IMG/VR virus record: IMGVR_UViG_3300027754_000501
Coordinates: 1-21,506 of that record
Origin: a virus
DNA length: 21,506 bases
Direction: 5' to 3' (one strand)
Numbering within the stretch: position 1 is the stretch's first letter; every line of letters begins with the position of its first letter. Below the pieces are notes generated by a model, which saw nothing but the letters and a program-made list of their open reading frames with translations, searched no databases and was not told where the DNA came from. Shown here piece after piece: positions 1-7,096 of the stretch. The position numbers were made by a program, and so were the translations under genes.

Positions 1-588
1 TTGTACTAAATAATCTATTTCGTTTTTTTCTACGTTTGTAGAATTTTCTGAATTGTGTTTGTAAACTCCTTTGTTTGCTATTGTGTACGCTGCAAATGGT
101 AAAAATTGCGACATTGCGAAGTGAATCAACATCGGTTTTACATACGTAACTAATAAATTATTATAATCCGTTGGTATCGTATAAAGTGAATCTACTGTAA
201 TTTCTGCGTCGTTATTTCCGCCGTCAATTATTGCCGTGGTTCCTATCTTATACCCCGTTCCGGCAACATCAATATCTGCAACCGTAACTAATCCACCAAC
301 TGCGGTAATATCTACCGTTAAACCCGCTCCGGTGCTTGTTGTTGTAACACCGATTCCGGTTGTGTAACCTGTTCCCGGATTGGTAATTGAAATTGTTGCT
401 GGTATTCCTGAATATGCTAAAATAATTTCAGCTTGTAATTTCTGAAGTAATTGCGTTCCTAAAATTCTTTGTATATCAATATCTTGCGCGATCTTTACCC
501 ATTGTATAAAAGAATCCGTGTCTACATTACCGTTTAATGCAGTAAATTTTACTATGTCGTTTCGTGAAATTAATAATGCTTCGGCCAT
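1..588 (-). CDS. Head-tail adaptor (connector) protein, C-terminus beyond the window
   Basis: The frame opens at an ATG (588-586) and stays open to base 1, giving 196 residues with no stop, so the 3' end lies outside. Residues 1-60 (LISRNDIVKFTALNGNVDTD, then an amphipathic helix) and about 138-196 (VKPMLIHFAMSQFLPFAAYT, then NKGVYKHNSENS) match, from memory, a small helical adaptor that follows the portal gene in Bacteroidetes phages (DUF6712-like). It would sit in the neck, joining portal to tail. Residues 62-135 are a Gly/Thr-rich beta insert with two copies of a GTGY motif (72-75, 110-113), a type known from phage structural proteins. The insert is not part of the helical adaptor as I know it. 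The gene starts 2 nt after the portal stop. The family call is fairly confident; the role of the insert is unknown. Confidence 0.75.
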   Translation of the reverse strand, partial: MAEALLISRNDIVKFTALNGNVDTDSFIQWVKIAQDIDIQRILGTQLLQKLQAEIILAYSGIPATISITNPGTGYTTGIGVTTTSTGAGLTVDITAVGGLVTVADIDVAGTGYKIGTTAIIDGGNNDAEITVDSLYTIPTDYNNLLVTYVKPMLIHFAMSQFLPFAAYTIANKGVYKHNSENSTNVEKNEIDYLVQ

Positions 589-589
589 T

Positions 590-2386
590 TTATTCTTGAT
601 TTTCTTTTAACATTTTTCCACCCGTATTTGGGTTGTTTGGGCTAAATCCTTTTAACGGTAATTGGTTTGGGTAAAACGAAACTTGATAAGGGTTTGTAAC
701 TTTGTAACCTTTTATTTCAGCTGCTCGCGTTCCTATTTCTGCATATCCTTTTTCAATAGCGTTTAAATCTAACATAAAAGTTACCCTACTCCATTTGTGG
801 TGGCATCGTGCTCCCCCTTTAAATTTAAAAATGTCGTATGTGTTTGCTCCAAATTCACCCCAACCCGGATTAACCGCTCTTTTACTCATTGCATCAATAT
901 CTTCTTTTCTGAATAAACGATCTTCTTTAAACATCATAGCTTTACAAAATGCTCTTTCAGGAACTTTGTTACCCGTGTATTTGTAACGAACTTTAAAATA
1001 TTTTAAGTCGCTTACTTTTTTGTCTTGTACGCTCTTTAATTTTGGTTGTGGGTTTCCTGTTTGAACTAAGTTAATAAACCTGCTTAAAAGCGTTGTTTTG
1101 GGTTCTAAATCGCTTTCAGCTTTGATTAATTGCAGGTCTAAATCTTCATCGTTTTCTGAATCTTCGCGTTCATCAACTAAAATCCAATTTTCGTTTAATT
1201 GGTTTGCATCTACTTCAGCTAAAATTTCCTCTAAATCCGTGTTTATTTTATTTAGTTCCGTTCCTGTTTCCTCAATTACTTGTTCTTCAGTTAACGCGTT
1301 TTCTAAATCTACAAATTCCAACGGTTGTAATGTTCTGAAAAATAACTTTAATGCAATTCCGTTAAACGCTAAAATCTTATCAAAGCATTCAATTATTTCT
1401 TCCTGAAATGGTCGTATAACCATATTGTCAAAAAGTATTGTTGAATTTTTTAATTCATCAGCATTTGAACCAAATCCACTTGTAGTTGCAATTCCAAATA
1501 AAAGAGGGCTTGTTACATTGTGTCCTAACATTATTTTACGTAAACACTCTTCGCTTAAATACGTGTAATGGTCCGGCGCGTCGTTTAATGGAATATCGTC
1601 TACAGTAGTTTTACTTTCTGCATTTTGATTAAAAGCAACTATTACTTTTTGTCCACGCGATCCGGTTAACTTAGTTAAAACTTTTGAAGTAATTATTTCT
1701 TGTTGTTCTTCGCTCGGTAATCCGTTATTAAAATTTACAACCTTAGTCCCCGAAAAACCGTTTTGAACTTCGTTAATTAAATAATCTGCTACCTCTTCTT
1801 CCAATAGTGAATATGGAATCGAACCTTGATAATCAGGGTAACTGTAATATTTCATTCCAACTGAATAAGGTCTACAAAATAATATTTCTATTTTTTCATT
1901 TGAAAAACCAAATGCAGGAATTCTTTTAGGCGTGTATTTTTTTAGGTCTAACCAATTATCGGAATAATAATAAGCTTCAATTTCTCCTTCTTTATTGCAT
2001 TTTTCAGCACGTAATAAATTAACCGGAATATGGTAAACTTTTAAAATCTTTTTATGGTCCGCCGAATAATGTACTTGAATTGCAAATTGACCTAACATTT
2101 TACGATCAATAACAATTTTACGAACACAATCACTATTAAACAAAGCCATCATTTGAGCGTACTCATTAGGCTTTTTGCTTGCGTCTAACGCACTTAATCC
2201 ACGACCGTAAACTAATCTACTTATATTGTTTATAATCGCGTTATTCGTCGTTGAATTTGTGTACCTATCAATTAAAAAATTAAAATAATTATTGTCTTCT
2301 CCAAATTCCACCCAATTTTCCCGTTTCGATTCCTGAATTACGGGCGTCGTGTACGAACTTAAATTTAAAACGTGTATATTATTCAT
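590..2386 (-). CDS. Phage portal protein with a C-terminal Cys/His domain
   Basis: This 598-residue protein is the probable portal, the dodecameric ring at the capsid vertex through which DNA is packaged and ejected. Residues 1-400 resemble portal proteins of Bacteroidetes phages: NNAIINNISRLVYGRG early, YHIPVNLLRAEK in the middle, and a later stretch with PLLFGIATTSGFGSNADELK. An acidic linker (about 385-450) leads to a separate domain of about 140 residues with YFKVRYKYTG, PERAFCKAMM and KGGARCHHKW (about 522-532). I know this tail from other Bacteroidetes portal-like proteins but not its function; the Cys-His-His cluster could bind metal. The start overlaps the upstream gene by 8 nt and the adaptor follows 2 nt after the stop. 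The position late in the virion operon is unusual, since portals usually follow terminase. Confidence 0.8.
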   Translation of the reverse strand: MNNIHVLNLSSYTTPVIQESKRENWVEFGEDNNYFNFLIDRYTNSTTNNAIINNISRLVYGRGLSALDASKKPNEYAQMMALFNSDCVRKIVIDRKMLGQFAIQVHYSADHKKILKVYHIPVNLLRAEKCNKEGEIEAYYYSDNWLDLKKYTPKRIPAFGFSNEKIEILFCRPYSVGMKYYSYPDYQGSIPYSLLEEEVADYLINEVQNGFSGTKVVNFNNGLPSEEQQEIITSKVLTKLTGSRGQKVIVAFNQNAESKTTVDDIPLNDAPDHYTYLSEECLRKIMLGHNVTSPLLFGIATTSGFGSNADELKNSTILFDNMVIRPFQEEIIECFDKILAFNGIALKLFFRTLQPLEFVDLENALTEEQVIEETGTELNKINTDLEEILAEVDANQLNENWILVDEREDSENDEDLDLQLIKAESDLEPKTTLLSRFINLVQTGNPQPKLKSVQDKKVSDLKYFKVRYKYTGNKVPERAFCKAMMFKEDRLFRKEDIDAMSKRAVNPGWGEFGANTYDIFKFKGGARCHHKWSRVTFMLDLNAIEKGYAEIGTRAAEIKGYKVTNPYQVSFYPNQLPLKGFSPNNPNTGGKMLKENQE

Positions 2387-2711
2387 AAACTATAAATTCA
2401 TTTGTTGTACTGTTTGAAACATACTGCCCGTTATTTACGGAAAATGTAACCAAACTTTGATCAGTACAAAATATTTTGTCTTTGTAAACTGTTGCCGATC
2501 CATTTTTAATTGTTAAAATATAGAAACGATTTTCTACTAAATTAAATTCCGATTCCAACGTACTATAATAATCTCCTTCCGTAAAAGTATACGTATCAAT
2601 TACTACCGTTTTATTTGTTAATTCATCTGTAATTTGAACTAAATCAAAAGTTGAACTTCTTGGAATTAAATTAAATGTTTGCGGCGTTATATCAGTTGTT
2701 AAAACAATCAT
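2379..2711 (-). CDS. Small beta-rich virion protein of unknown role
   Basis: The frame can be read from a TTG at 2777, but the first 22 codons would then lie in a terminator hairpin (2745-2774). I therefore start at ATG 2711, giving 110 residues beginning MIVLTTDITPQTFNLIPR. The protein alternates short hydrophobic and polar stretches (VVIDTYTFTEGDYYSTLE, RFYILTIKNG, TVYKDKIFCT), which suggests an all-beta fold, with no membrane segment. It lies between the tail-tube gene and the portal, and its last 8 nt overlap the portal start, so translation is probably coupled. Small proteins with this look occur next to portals in flavobacterial phages. A head-tail joining or minor virion role is inference from position only. 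Confidence 0.65.
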   Translation of the reverse strand: MIVLTTDITPQTFNLIPRSSTFDLVQITDELTNKTVVIDTYTFTEGDYYSTLESEFNLVENRFYILTIKNGSATVYKDKIFCTDQSLVTFSVNNGQYVSNSTTNEFIVYE

Positions 2712-2744
2712 ATCTATATAACTAAAAAATGTGTTTTTTGTCCC

Positions 2745-2774
2745 AAATAAAAAACCCCCACCGTAAAGTGAGGG
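2745..2774 (-). terminator. Intrinsic terminator after the tail-tube gene
   Basis: Read on the minus strand, a 7-bp stem CCCTCAC/GTGGGGG with a 6-nt loop is followed by six T. One pair is G.U in minus-strand RNA, where the plus-strand RNA would have a C.A mismatch, so the element is directional. It starts 23 nt after the tail-tube stop and lies upstream of the 110-aa gene and the portal. Those must be reached by readthrough or by an unseen promoter. Confidence 0.8.
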
Positions 2775-2796
2775 CAATTTATAAAGTAATATTTAA

Positions 2797-3363
2797 TTAC
2801 GAAGTAACTATTAAAGCATCGTCCGTACCGTCGTTAAATACAGCCTGTAAACCAGCTTCGGTTGTACATTCTAAGAAATTTGCCGGAATTTTTTCCATGC
2901 CTGTAAAAGTCAAATTATAACCGTTAAAATCACTCATCTGCACCCCACTTGAAACAGTACCCGCAGTAACATCACATCCTTGGTCTAACCCTGCTAAAAA
3001 GTATTGGTGGTCTCTTGTTTCAACAACAATACGTGGACGTCCGTACGCTAACATTTTAACGTTTTTATGCGTTGCGGCGTCTTGTTTCTTTAATGTTATT
3101 GTTAATACTTGTTCAAAGAAAGTAGTTCCGTTATCGCGTGACGTTTGAATAGTTTGTTCGAATCCGTTTGCTCCTTTTAATTCGTATTTATACAAAGAAA
3201 GTTGCGCATCAGGAACCCACGTTTCAATAACGTCTGTATTTGTTGCATCATAATTTACGTTTTGTATTTCTAAATCGCCGTAATTTATAAAGTAGATATT
3301 TAATAATCCTGAAATCGCGTCTTTGCACGCTTCCAATCTTCCGTTTGCTATATCGCAGCTCAT
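2797..3363 (-). CDS. Major tail tube protein
   Basis: The 188-residue protein starts MSCDIANGRLEACKDAISG and continues with NIYFINYGDLEI, a beginning I associate with major tail proteins of Bacteroidetes siphoviruses. Such proteins stack as hexamer rings to form the tail tube. The rest is mainly beta strands (TFFEQVLTITLKKQ, RPRIVVETRDHQYFLAGLDQ), ending in a short acidic tail. The start ATG (3363) follows an A-rich leader just behind a terminator that closes the capsid gene, and a second terminator follows the stop. This bracketing fits a highly made virion protein. No tail sheath gene is visible, which fits a non-contractile tail. Confidence 0.75.
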   Translation of the reverse strand: MSCDIANGRLEACKDAISGLLNIYFINYGDLEIQNVNYDATNTDVIETWVPDAQLSLYKYELKGANGFEQTIQTSRDNGTTFFEQVLTITLKKQDAATHKNVKMLAYGRPRIVVETRDHQYFLAGLDQGCDVTAGTVSSGVQMSDFNGYNLTFTGMEKIPANFLECTTEAGLQAVFNDGTDDALIVTS

Positions 3364-3386
3364 ATTTTTATTTTTTAATGTTTAAC

Positions 3387-3420
3387 AAAAAAAAGGGTGG
3401 CGTATATTTCACCACCCTTT
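3387..3420 (-). terminator. Intrinsic terminator after the capsid gene
   Basis: On the minus strand AAAGGGTGG and CCACCCTTT form a 9-bp stem (six G-C pairs) around an 11-nt loop, followed by a run of T; eight A lie at 3387-3394 on the plus strand. It starts about 34 nt after the capsid stop and ends about 24 nt before the tail-tube start. No flavobacterial promoter is visible between it and the tail-tube gene. Confidence 0.9.
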
Positions 3421-3453
3421 GTATTTAGTTTATAGAATATTATTTTTTTAAAA

Positions 3454-4404
3454 TTAAATTCCGTATGTAACAACATCCGAAGCAAATCCGTATTTAACAT
3501 CTGCGGTAAATCGCATAATTACACGTACATTTTGACTTCCGTCAGTATCTGACATGTCCAAAACTCGGCATTCATTCATGTCATTCATTAAACCGGTCGC
3601 AAAAAACAAGTTTGAAGTTTGAGCCAATAATGCAGTGTTTGAAGCTAATCCATTTGCTAAAAATACTTTTACACCGTCGAAATAAATATCATTCAATACT
3701 TGGTTTGTTCCTTTATTGTCGTAACCGTTTGCACCAACTCCAGCTGCTGCAAATCCACCCAACGCACGAACGTACGCTCTATAAATGTTACTTGAAACAT
3801 ACAAAACTAAATCTTCTTTACCGTACAAAGCCGCTGGCAAAGCATCAATCATTAAACCTAATTCTGTAATAACGTTTGTAGCATCTACCGTTGTACCCGC
3901 AATTTTTTGACCTGCTGGTAAATCTGCATCAGCGTCTAATTGTGTCATAATACCCGAAAATTGTCCCGCTGTACCATCAACACCTTGCCAAATTGAAGTT
4001 TCCATACCCGCCGCAACTTTTTCTGCTGCGTGTGCAATTAAAAAATCTGCGAATGATTTTGGCAAAACGTCAAATGCTGAATAACCCATTTGAATAGCAT
4101 CCCAATCCGATCTAAAATCAGTTTTACAAAGTTGTAAGTTAACTTGAAAAGATTCCGGTTGTAATATTTTTTCAGTTAATGTAATTGTACTTGTTGGATC
4201 AAAATCACACGTTGCATTTTTAATTATGTTATCCGTTGCAACTCTTTTAATTACTTGTTTGAATTTTACATTTGGCATTATTGTAATACCACCTTTTTCT
4301 AAAGTTGGCGCACTTAACAAAGCCGCTGCAATGTATTTTCCTGCCGATTCACCGGCGTACGTTGTCGTTATTGACGTTGTTGTACTTAAATTAATGTTTT
4401 TCAT
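3454..4404 (-). CDS. Major capsid protein
   Basis: This 316-residue protein is the probable shell subunit. It follows protease, scaffold and decoration genes, is followed by a strong terminator, and is Ala/Gly-rich with the even mix of strands and helices expected of an HK97-like coat protein. Stretches such as FADFLIAHAAEKVAAGMETS, then WQGVDGTAGQFSGI, and near the end RVIMRFTADVKYGFASDVV match capsid proteins of Bacteroidetes phages from memory. The N-terminus (MKNINLSTTTSITTTYAGES) is short, with no long delta-like domain, which fits a separate scaffold gene upstream. The ATG (4404) lies behind an A/T leader, 18 nt after the previous stop. Identity by context and remembered similarity is fairly secure; the fold is inferred. 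Confidence 0.8.
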   Translation of the reverse strand: MKNINLSTTTSITTTYAGESAGKYIAAALLSAPTLEKGGITIMPNVKFKQVIKRVATDNIIKNATCDFDPTSTITLTEKILQPESFQVNLQLCKTDFRSDWDAIQMGYSAFDVLPKSFADFLIAHAAEKVAAGMETSIWQGVDGTAGQFSGIMTQLDADADLPAGQKIAGTTVDATNVITELGLMIDALPAALYGKEDLVLYVSSNIYRAYVRALGGFAAAGVGANGYDNKGTNQVLNDIYFDGVKVFLANGLASNTALLAQTSNLFFATGLMNDMNECRVLDMSDTDGSQNVRVIMRFTADVKYGFASDVVTYGI

Positions 4405-4422
4405 TATATATATTTTTTAAAA

Positions 4423-4842
4423 TTAAACTACTGTTAATGTAATTGCGCCTGCTGAAGTTCCTAATCCAATAACATACCAATTAACGCCATCACAATTTAA
4501 TTGAACAAAATCTCCAATTGTGTCTGCACTTGCTGAAAATGTAATTGTGTTTTCGTTTGCACCCGGTACGTTAACTGAATTTACAATTACTCCACCTTGA
4601 ATAACATTTGAAGCCGCTTTAATTGTCCATGCAGTTGTTGCGAATAACGCTTGTACTGTAAAACGGAAATTTAAACCTGCTGAAGTTGCTACTGCTGGTA
4701 AAGTAATTTGTGCGCCTGCTGCTGCATTCAAAGAATAATGTCTTCCTGAATCCGCCGCAGTTAATGTAGTTGCTGAACTTATTACTGAAGTTTGAACTAA
4801 TTGACGTAATTCGTCATTTGAAATCGATACTAATGTTGCCAT
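4423..4842 (-). CDS. Capsid decoration / head fibre-like protein
   Basis: The 139-residue protein has a short N-terminal helix (ELRQLVQTSVIS) and then a small beta domain: TTLTAADSGRHYSLNAAAGA, ITLPAV, LNFRFTVQ, FATTAWTIKAA, and GDFVQLNCDGVNWYVIG. This pattern recurs in small phage proteins that lie beside capsid genes and coat the head surface or form short head fibres. It sits between scaffold and capsid genes, 18-20 nt from each, so it is probably co-expressed with the shell in quantity. There is no signal peptide or membrane segment. The decoration role comes from the pattern and position; a fibre-tip role elsewhere on the virion is possible. Confidence 0.65.
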   Translation of the reverse strand: MATLVSISNDELRQLVQTSVISSATTLTAADSGRHYSLNAAAGAQITLPAVATSAGLNFRFTVQALFATTAWTIKAASNVIQGGVIVNSVNVPGANENTITFSASADTIGDFVQLNCDGVNWYVIGLGTSAGAITLTVV

Positions 4843-4862
4843 TTTTTTTTATTTTAAAATTA

Positions 4863-5435
4863 TTATTTACTTAATTTGTCTAAAACTGAATCCATAATCG
4901 TGCGCGGTTTTTTAGGCGCTAATCTTGTAATTTCTATCGGCGTATTATTTTCAGGATTAAATGAAATAGGTTTTACTTCGTTTAATTCTGTTTCTGTAAC
5001 TTCGTTTATTTTTGCTAACTCCGCTTTTAACGTTTCGTTTTCAGTTTTCAAAGCTTCAATTTCTGCAAAGAAAGTTTCTTTAACTACGCTTTCAATAGTT
5101 TTCTTTGGTGCGCTTTTTCCTGTTTCCATTTCTTGTTTTGCTTCGGTTGGAACTTCTTCAGCGGGTGCTTCTGGCATTTCTTCTTCTTCTGCAACTTCTT
5201 TCATTTCGGAAATAATACCTTCAGTTGTTACTACTAAAATACGACCGTCTTCCATTTCGTATTCTCCAACTGGCACGGGTATTTTTTGATCGTCTTCCGT
5301 TACGATTACAATTTCCATTTCGGCTTCGAATGAATCAGCTTCTAAAACTGTTACTCCGTCCGCTAACATCATTTGTTCTAAACTTACTTCCATTCCGAGT
5401 AAAGTTTTGATTTGGTTTATAAGGCTGTTTTTCAT
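4863..5435 (-). CDS. Capsid assembly scaffolding protein
   Basis: The 190-residue protein has three visible parts. Residues about 20-75 form a small beta region typical of Bacteroidetes phage scaffold-like proteins (LADGVTVLEADSFEAE, PVPVGEYEMEDGRILVV). Residues 79-104 are strongly acidic and Pro/Ala-rich, so flexible. Residues 113-155 are a predicted coiled coil (ESVVKETFFAEIEALKTENE), followed by a basic C-terminus (RLAPKKPRTIMDSVLDKLSK), which in many scaffolds binds the coat protein. It lies downstream of the prohead protease and directly before the decoration and capsid genes, the usual place for a scaffold. Such proteins guide shell assembly and are then degraded by the protease. The start ATG lies 2 nt after the previous stop. 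Confidence 0.75.
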   Translation of the reverse strand: MKNSLINQIKTLLGMEVSLEQMMLADGVTVLEADSFEAEMEIVIVTEDDQKIPVPVGEYEMEDGRILVVTTEGIISEMKEVAEEEEMPEAPAEEVPTEAKQEMETGKSAPKKTIESVVKETFFAEIEALKTENETLKAELAKINEVTETELNEVKPISFNPENNTPIEITRLAPKKPRTIMDSVLDKLSK

Positions 5436-5437
5436 TT

Positions 5438-5818
5438 TTATTTTATTTGGTTTAATAAAGTTTTCAAATCTTTAAAATCAGCTTCGGCGCTTTTAAGTCT
5501 ATTAAATGCTGTTTCAACAATTGGTAAATTAACTCCTAATTCACTTTGCATTTTTTTTAATTTATCATGTAATGAAACGGATTTTTCATAAGCTGCATTT
5601 AACTTTATTAAATTATCATTTGCAGATTTTTTTTCATCAGACATTTGTTTACTTAAATTAGTTAGTCTATCAATGTTTTGTGCAATAGGATTTTGCAAAT
5701 TTTGCATTACTACTAATTCTTTTTCTAAATCTTGTGAAGTTCCTAATTCCACTTCATGCGTGGCCAAATTAACTTCCTCTTTAAATAGTTTGTTGTAAAC
5801 TGTTTTTCGTGTATTCAT
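5438..5818 (-). CDS. Small coiled-coil protein with HEVEL motif
   Basis: I do not recognise a named family for this 126-residue protein. It is helical and charged, with long amphipathic stretches (LEKELVVMQNLQNPIAQNID, and SADEKK-like linkers before IKLNAAYEKSVSLHDKLKKM), so a coiled coil is likely. It shares three features with the 143-residue protein at 6071-6502: size, an N-terminal LAxHEVxL motif (here LATHEVEL, residues 18-25) and a C-terminal ELG-x-x-x-P element (residues 93-99). The two look like diverged paralogues. It lies between protease and scaffold, so an accessory role in head assembly is a fair guess. The ATG (5818) follows an A-rich leader. Confidence 0.65.
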   Translation of the reverse strand: MNTRKTVYNKLFKEEVNLATHEVELGTSQDLEKELVVMQNLQNPIAQNIDRLTNLSKQMSDEKKSANDNLIKLNAAYEKSVSLHDKLKKMQSELGVNLPIVETAFNRLKSAEADFKDLKTLLNQIK

Positions 5819-5867
5819 ATTACTTTATTTAACTTATTAACTTTCGCTTTTTTGTTTTGTTCCCTTT

Positions 5868-6062
5868 TTAGCCGTTTTCACGCACTGTAACACGCACTCC
5901 GTTGTTTTCTGTTGTCGTAACATTTTGAGGCGGCACGCTTGCTGTTTGCCCTATTCCCTGAGCTTGTAAACTACCGTCGCAACATTTTGAACTATACCTT
6001 CCGTTTTTGCATAAGCATCCACGCTTTCCACCAATCGGACTTGATTTACTTTGTGTTCTCAT
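5868..6062 (-). CDS. Small cysteine-motif protein (GCLCKNG...CCDGSLQAQGIG)
   Basis: The 64-residue protein starts with a basic stretch (MRTQSKSSPIGGKR), followed by a cysteine-rich core, GCLCKNGRYSSKCCDGSLQA, then QGIG, and ends in a polar tail. The core is one I remember from many short proteins in Flavobacterium-type phages, where it lies among head genes; no function is known to me. The pattern C-x-C...C-C could bind metal or form disulphides in a virion. It lies 8 nt after the upstream gene and 49 nt before the next, both small coiled-coil proteins. Confidence 0.65.
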   Translation of the reverse strand: MRTQSKSSPIGGKRGCLCKNGRYSSKCCDGSLQAQGIGQTASVPPQNVTTTENNGVRVTVRENG

Positions 6063-6070
6063 TTTATTTA

Positions 6071-6502
6071 TTATGAAATGAATTCTTTTTGACTTAATAC
6101 TTCTTTTAAATGATTTATATAATATTCAGCGTTATTTGGGGTAAAATTTTCATACAAATTATAAGCATTAAAATAGGCTTTGTCGCTATCTGGAATTCTA
6201 ATACCAAGTTCTTTATATAAACCTTCAGCTTTTGTCATTAATTTTTTTAATTCATTAATTGAAACAACATATTTTTGTAATAATTCAACTGACAATTCAC
6301 CCTCGTTAAATATTATTCTTTGTGCGTTTTTTAATTTTTTACTATTTTCGCCATAGGCAAGAATAAGTTTTCTTGATTTTTCTGTACTATTTAATAACTC
6401 GTCCATTATAGCTAAATGCACTTCGTGTTGTGCTAATTTAATTTCGTTAGCGTTCGCATCCATTTGCGAAATCATTTTTAAAATGTTATTTACCTTGTTC
6501 AT
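6071..6502 (-). CDS. Small coiled-coil protein with HEVHL motif
   Basis: This 143-residue protein of unknown function is mostly helical and charged. It carries LAQHEVHL at residues 23-30 and ELGIRIP at 98-104, matching in order and spacing the LAxHEVxL and ELGVNLP elements of the 126-residue protein at 5438-5818. Its start overlaps the end of the protease gene by 17 nt, so translation is likely coupled to it. Position between protease and scaffold suggests a role in prohead assembly or a short-lived internal protein. A related HEVEL stretch is present in the protease itself (residues 41-45). No cysteine or membrane segment is evident. Confidence 0.65.
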   Translation of the reverse strand: MNKVNNILKMISQMDANANEIKLAQHEVHLAIMDELLNSTEKSRKLILAYGENSKKLKNAQRIIFNEGELSVELLQKYVVSINELKKLMTKAEGLYKELGIRIPDSDKAYFNAYNLYENFTPNNAEYYINHLKEVLSQKEFIS

Positions 6503-7085
6503 GTTTATTTATTAAATCTATTAATTTTTCTATCATTATTTCTTCTTCAGTTTGTAAACTCATTTCGTATTTGTCCACAAAGTAACCTTCAATCGAAAAG
6601 CCTTTTACTTCACCGGCTTTTACTTTATTCCAAATTTCGTCGTTGTTTACTTTCATCGAAATCATCCACGTACCCTTTGGTAAATTAAAACCGTAAAAAT
6701 TTGATTTGTCTTTTTTTTCGTCTTCAATTATCCAACTTTCAACAACTGACATTCCGTCTAACATTTTCTTTTCGTGTTCTAACGTAGCGTTATTTTGGTT
6801 TGATCGCATCAAAAATAATTCGCTTGCTTTTCGGATCGTGTCTTCACTAAAAAAAATATAAAATTCTTTGTCTTTAACACGTCGGTAAATTTGTTTATTA
6901 GGAACCAACGCCGCACCCATTAATATACGTTTTTCGGTGTCTACCTCTTTTAGTTCTACTTCGTGTTTATTTAACGCTACAAAGTTTTCTTCGATTGCAG
7001 GACTTTCAACAACTGAAACGGCGTTAATACCCATTTCTATTTTTGTTTCGTCTATTAACAGTTCTATTATTTCAAACTTTTTCAT
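6486..7085 (-). CDS. XkdF-like prohead serine protease (Peptidase_S78_2 type)
   Basis: The 199-residue protein has the order of elements I associate with XkdF-like prohead proteases: an N-terminal VSVVESPAIEENFVAL, then EKRILMGAALVPNKQIYR, the histidine motif TLEHEKKMLDG (H104), the serine motif SVVESWIIEDE (S117), PKGTWMISMKV and the closing VKGFSIEGYF (160-169). These enzymes cut the scaffold, and often coat or portal proteins, during capsid maturation. A His-Ser pair about a dozen residues apart is as expected. The gene opens the head module, 11 nt after the tape measure stop, which is an unusual neighbour for a protease. The stop overlaps the next gene by 17 nt. A HEVEL stretch at 41-45, shared with two small downstream proteins, is odd. 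Confidence 0.85.
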   Translation of the reverse strand: MKKFEIIELLIDETKIEMGINAVSVVESPAIEENFVALNKHEVELKEVDTEKRILMGAALVPNKQIYRRVKDKEFYIFFSEDTIRKASELFLMRSNQNNATLEHEKKMLDGMSVVESWIIEDEKKDKSNFYGFNLPKGTWMISMKVNNDEIWNKVKAGEVKGFSIEGYFVDKYEMSLQTEEEIMIEKLIDLINKHEQGK

Positions 7086-7096
7086 ATATTTTTAAC

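Noticed and set aside
31-38. Plus-strand TACGTTTG promoter-like box
   Set aside because: It lies inside a minus-strand gene, has no TTG at proper distance and no plus-strand gene follows.
4876-5289. Plus-strand ORF of 137 codons
   Set aside because: Ser/Phe-rich antisense of the acidic scaffold gene, not a believable protein.
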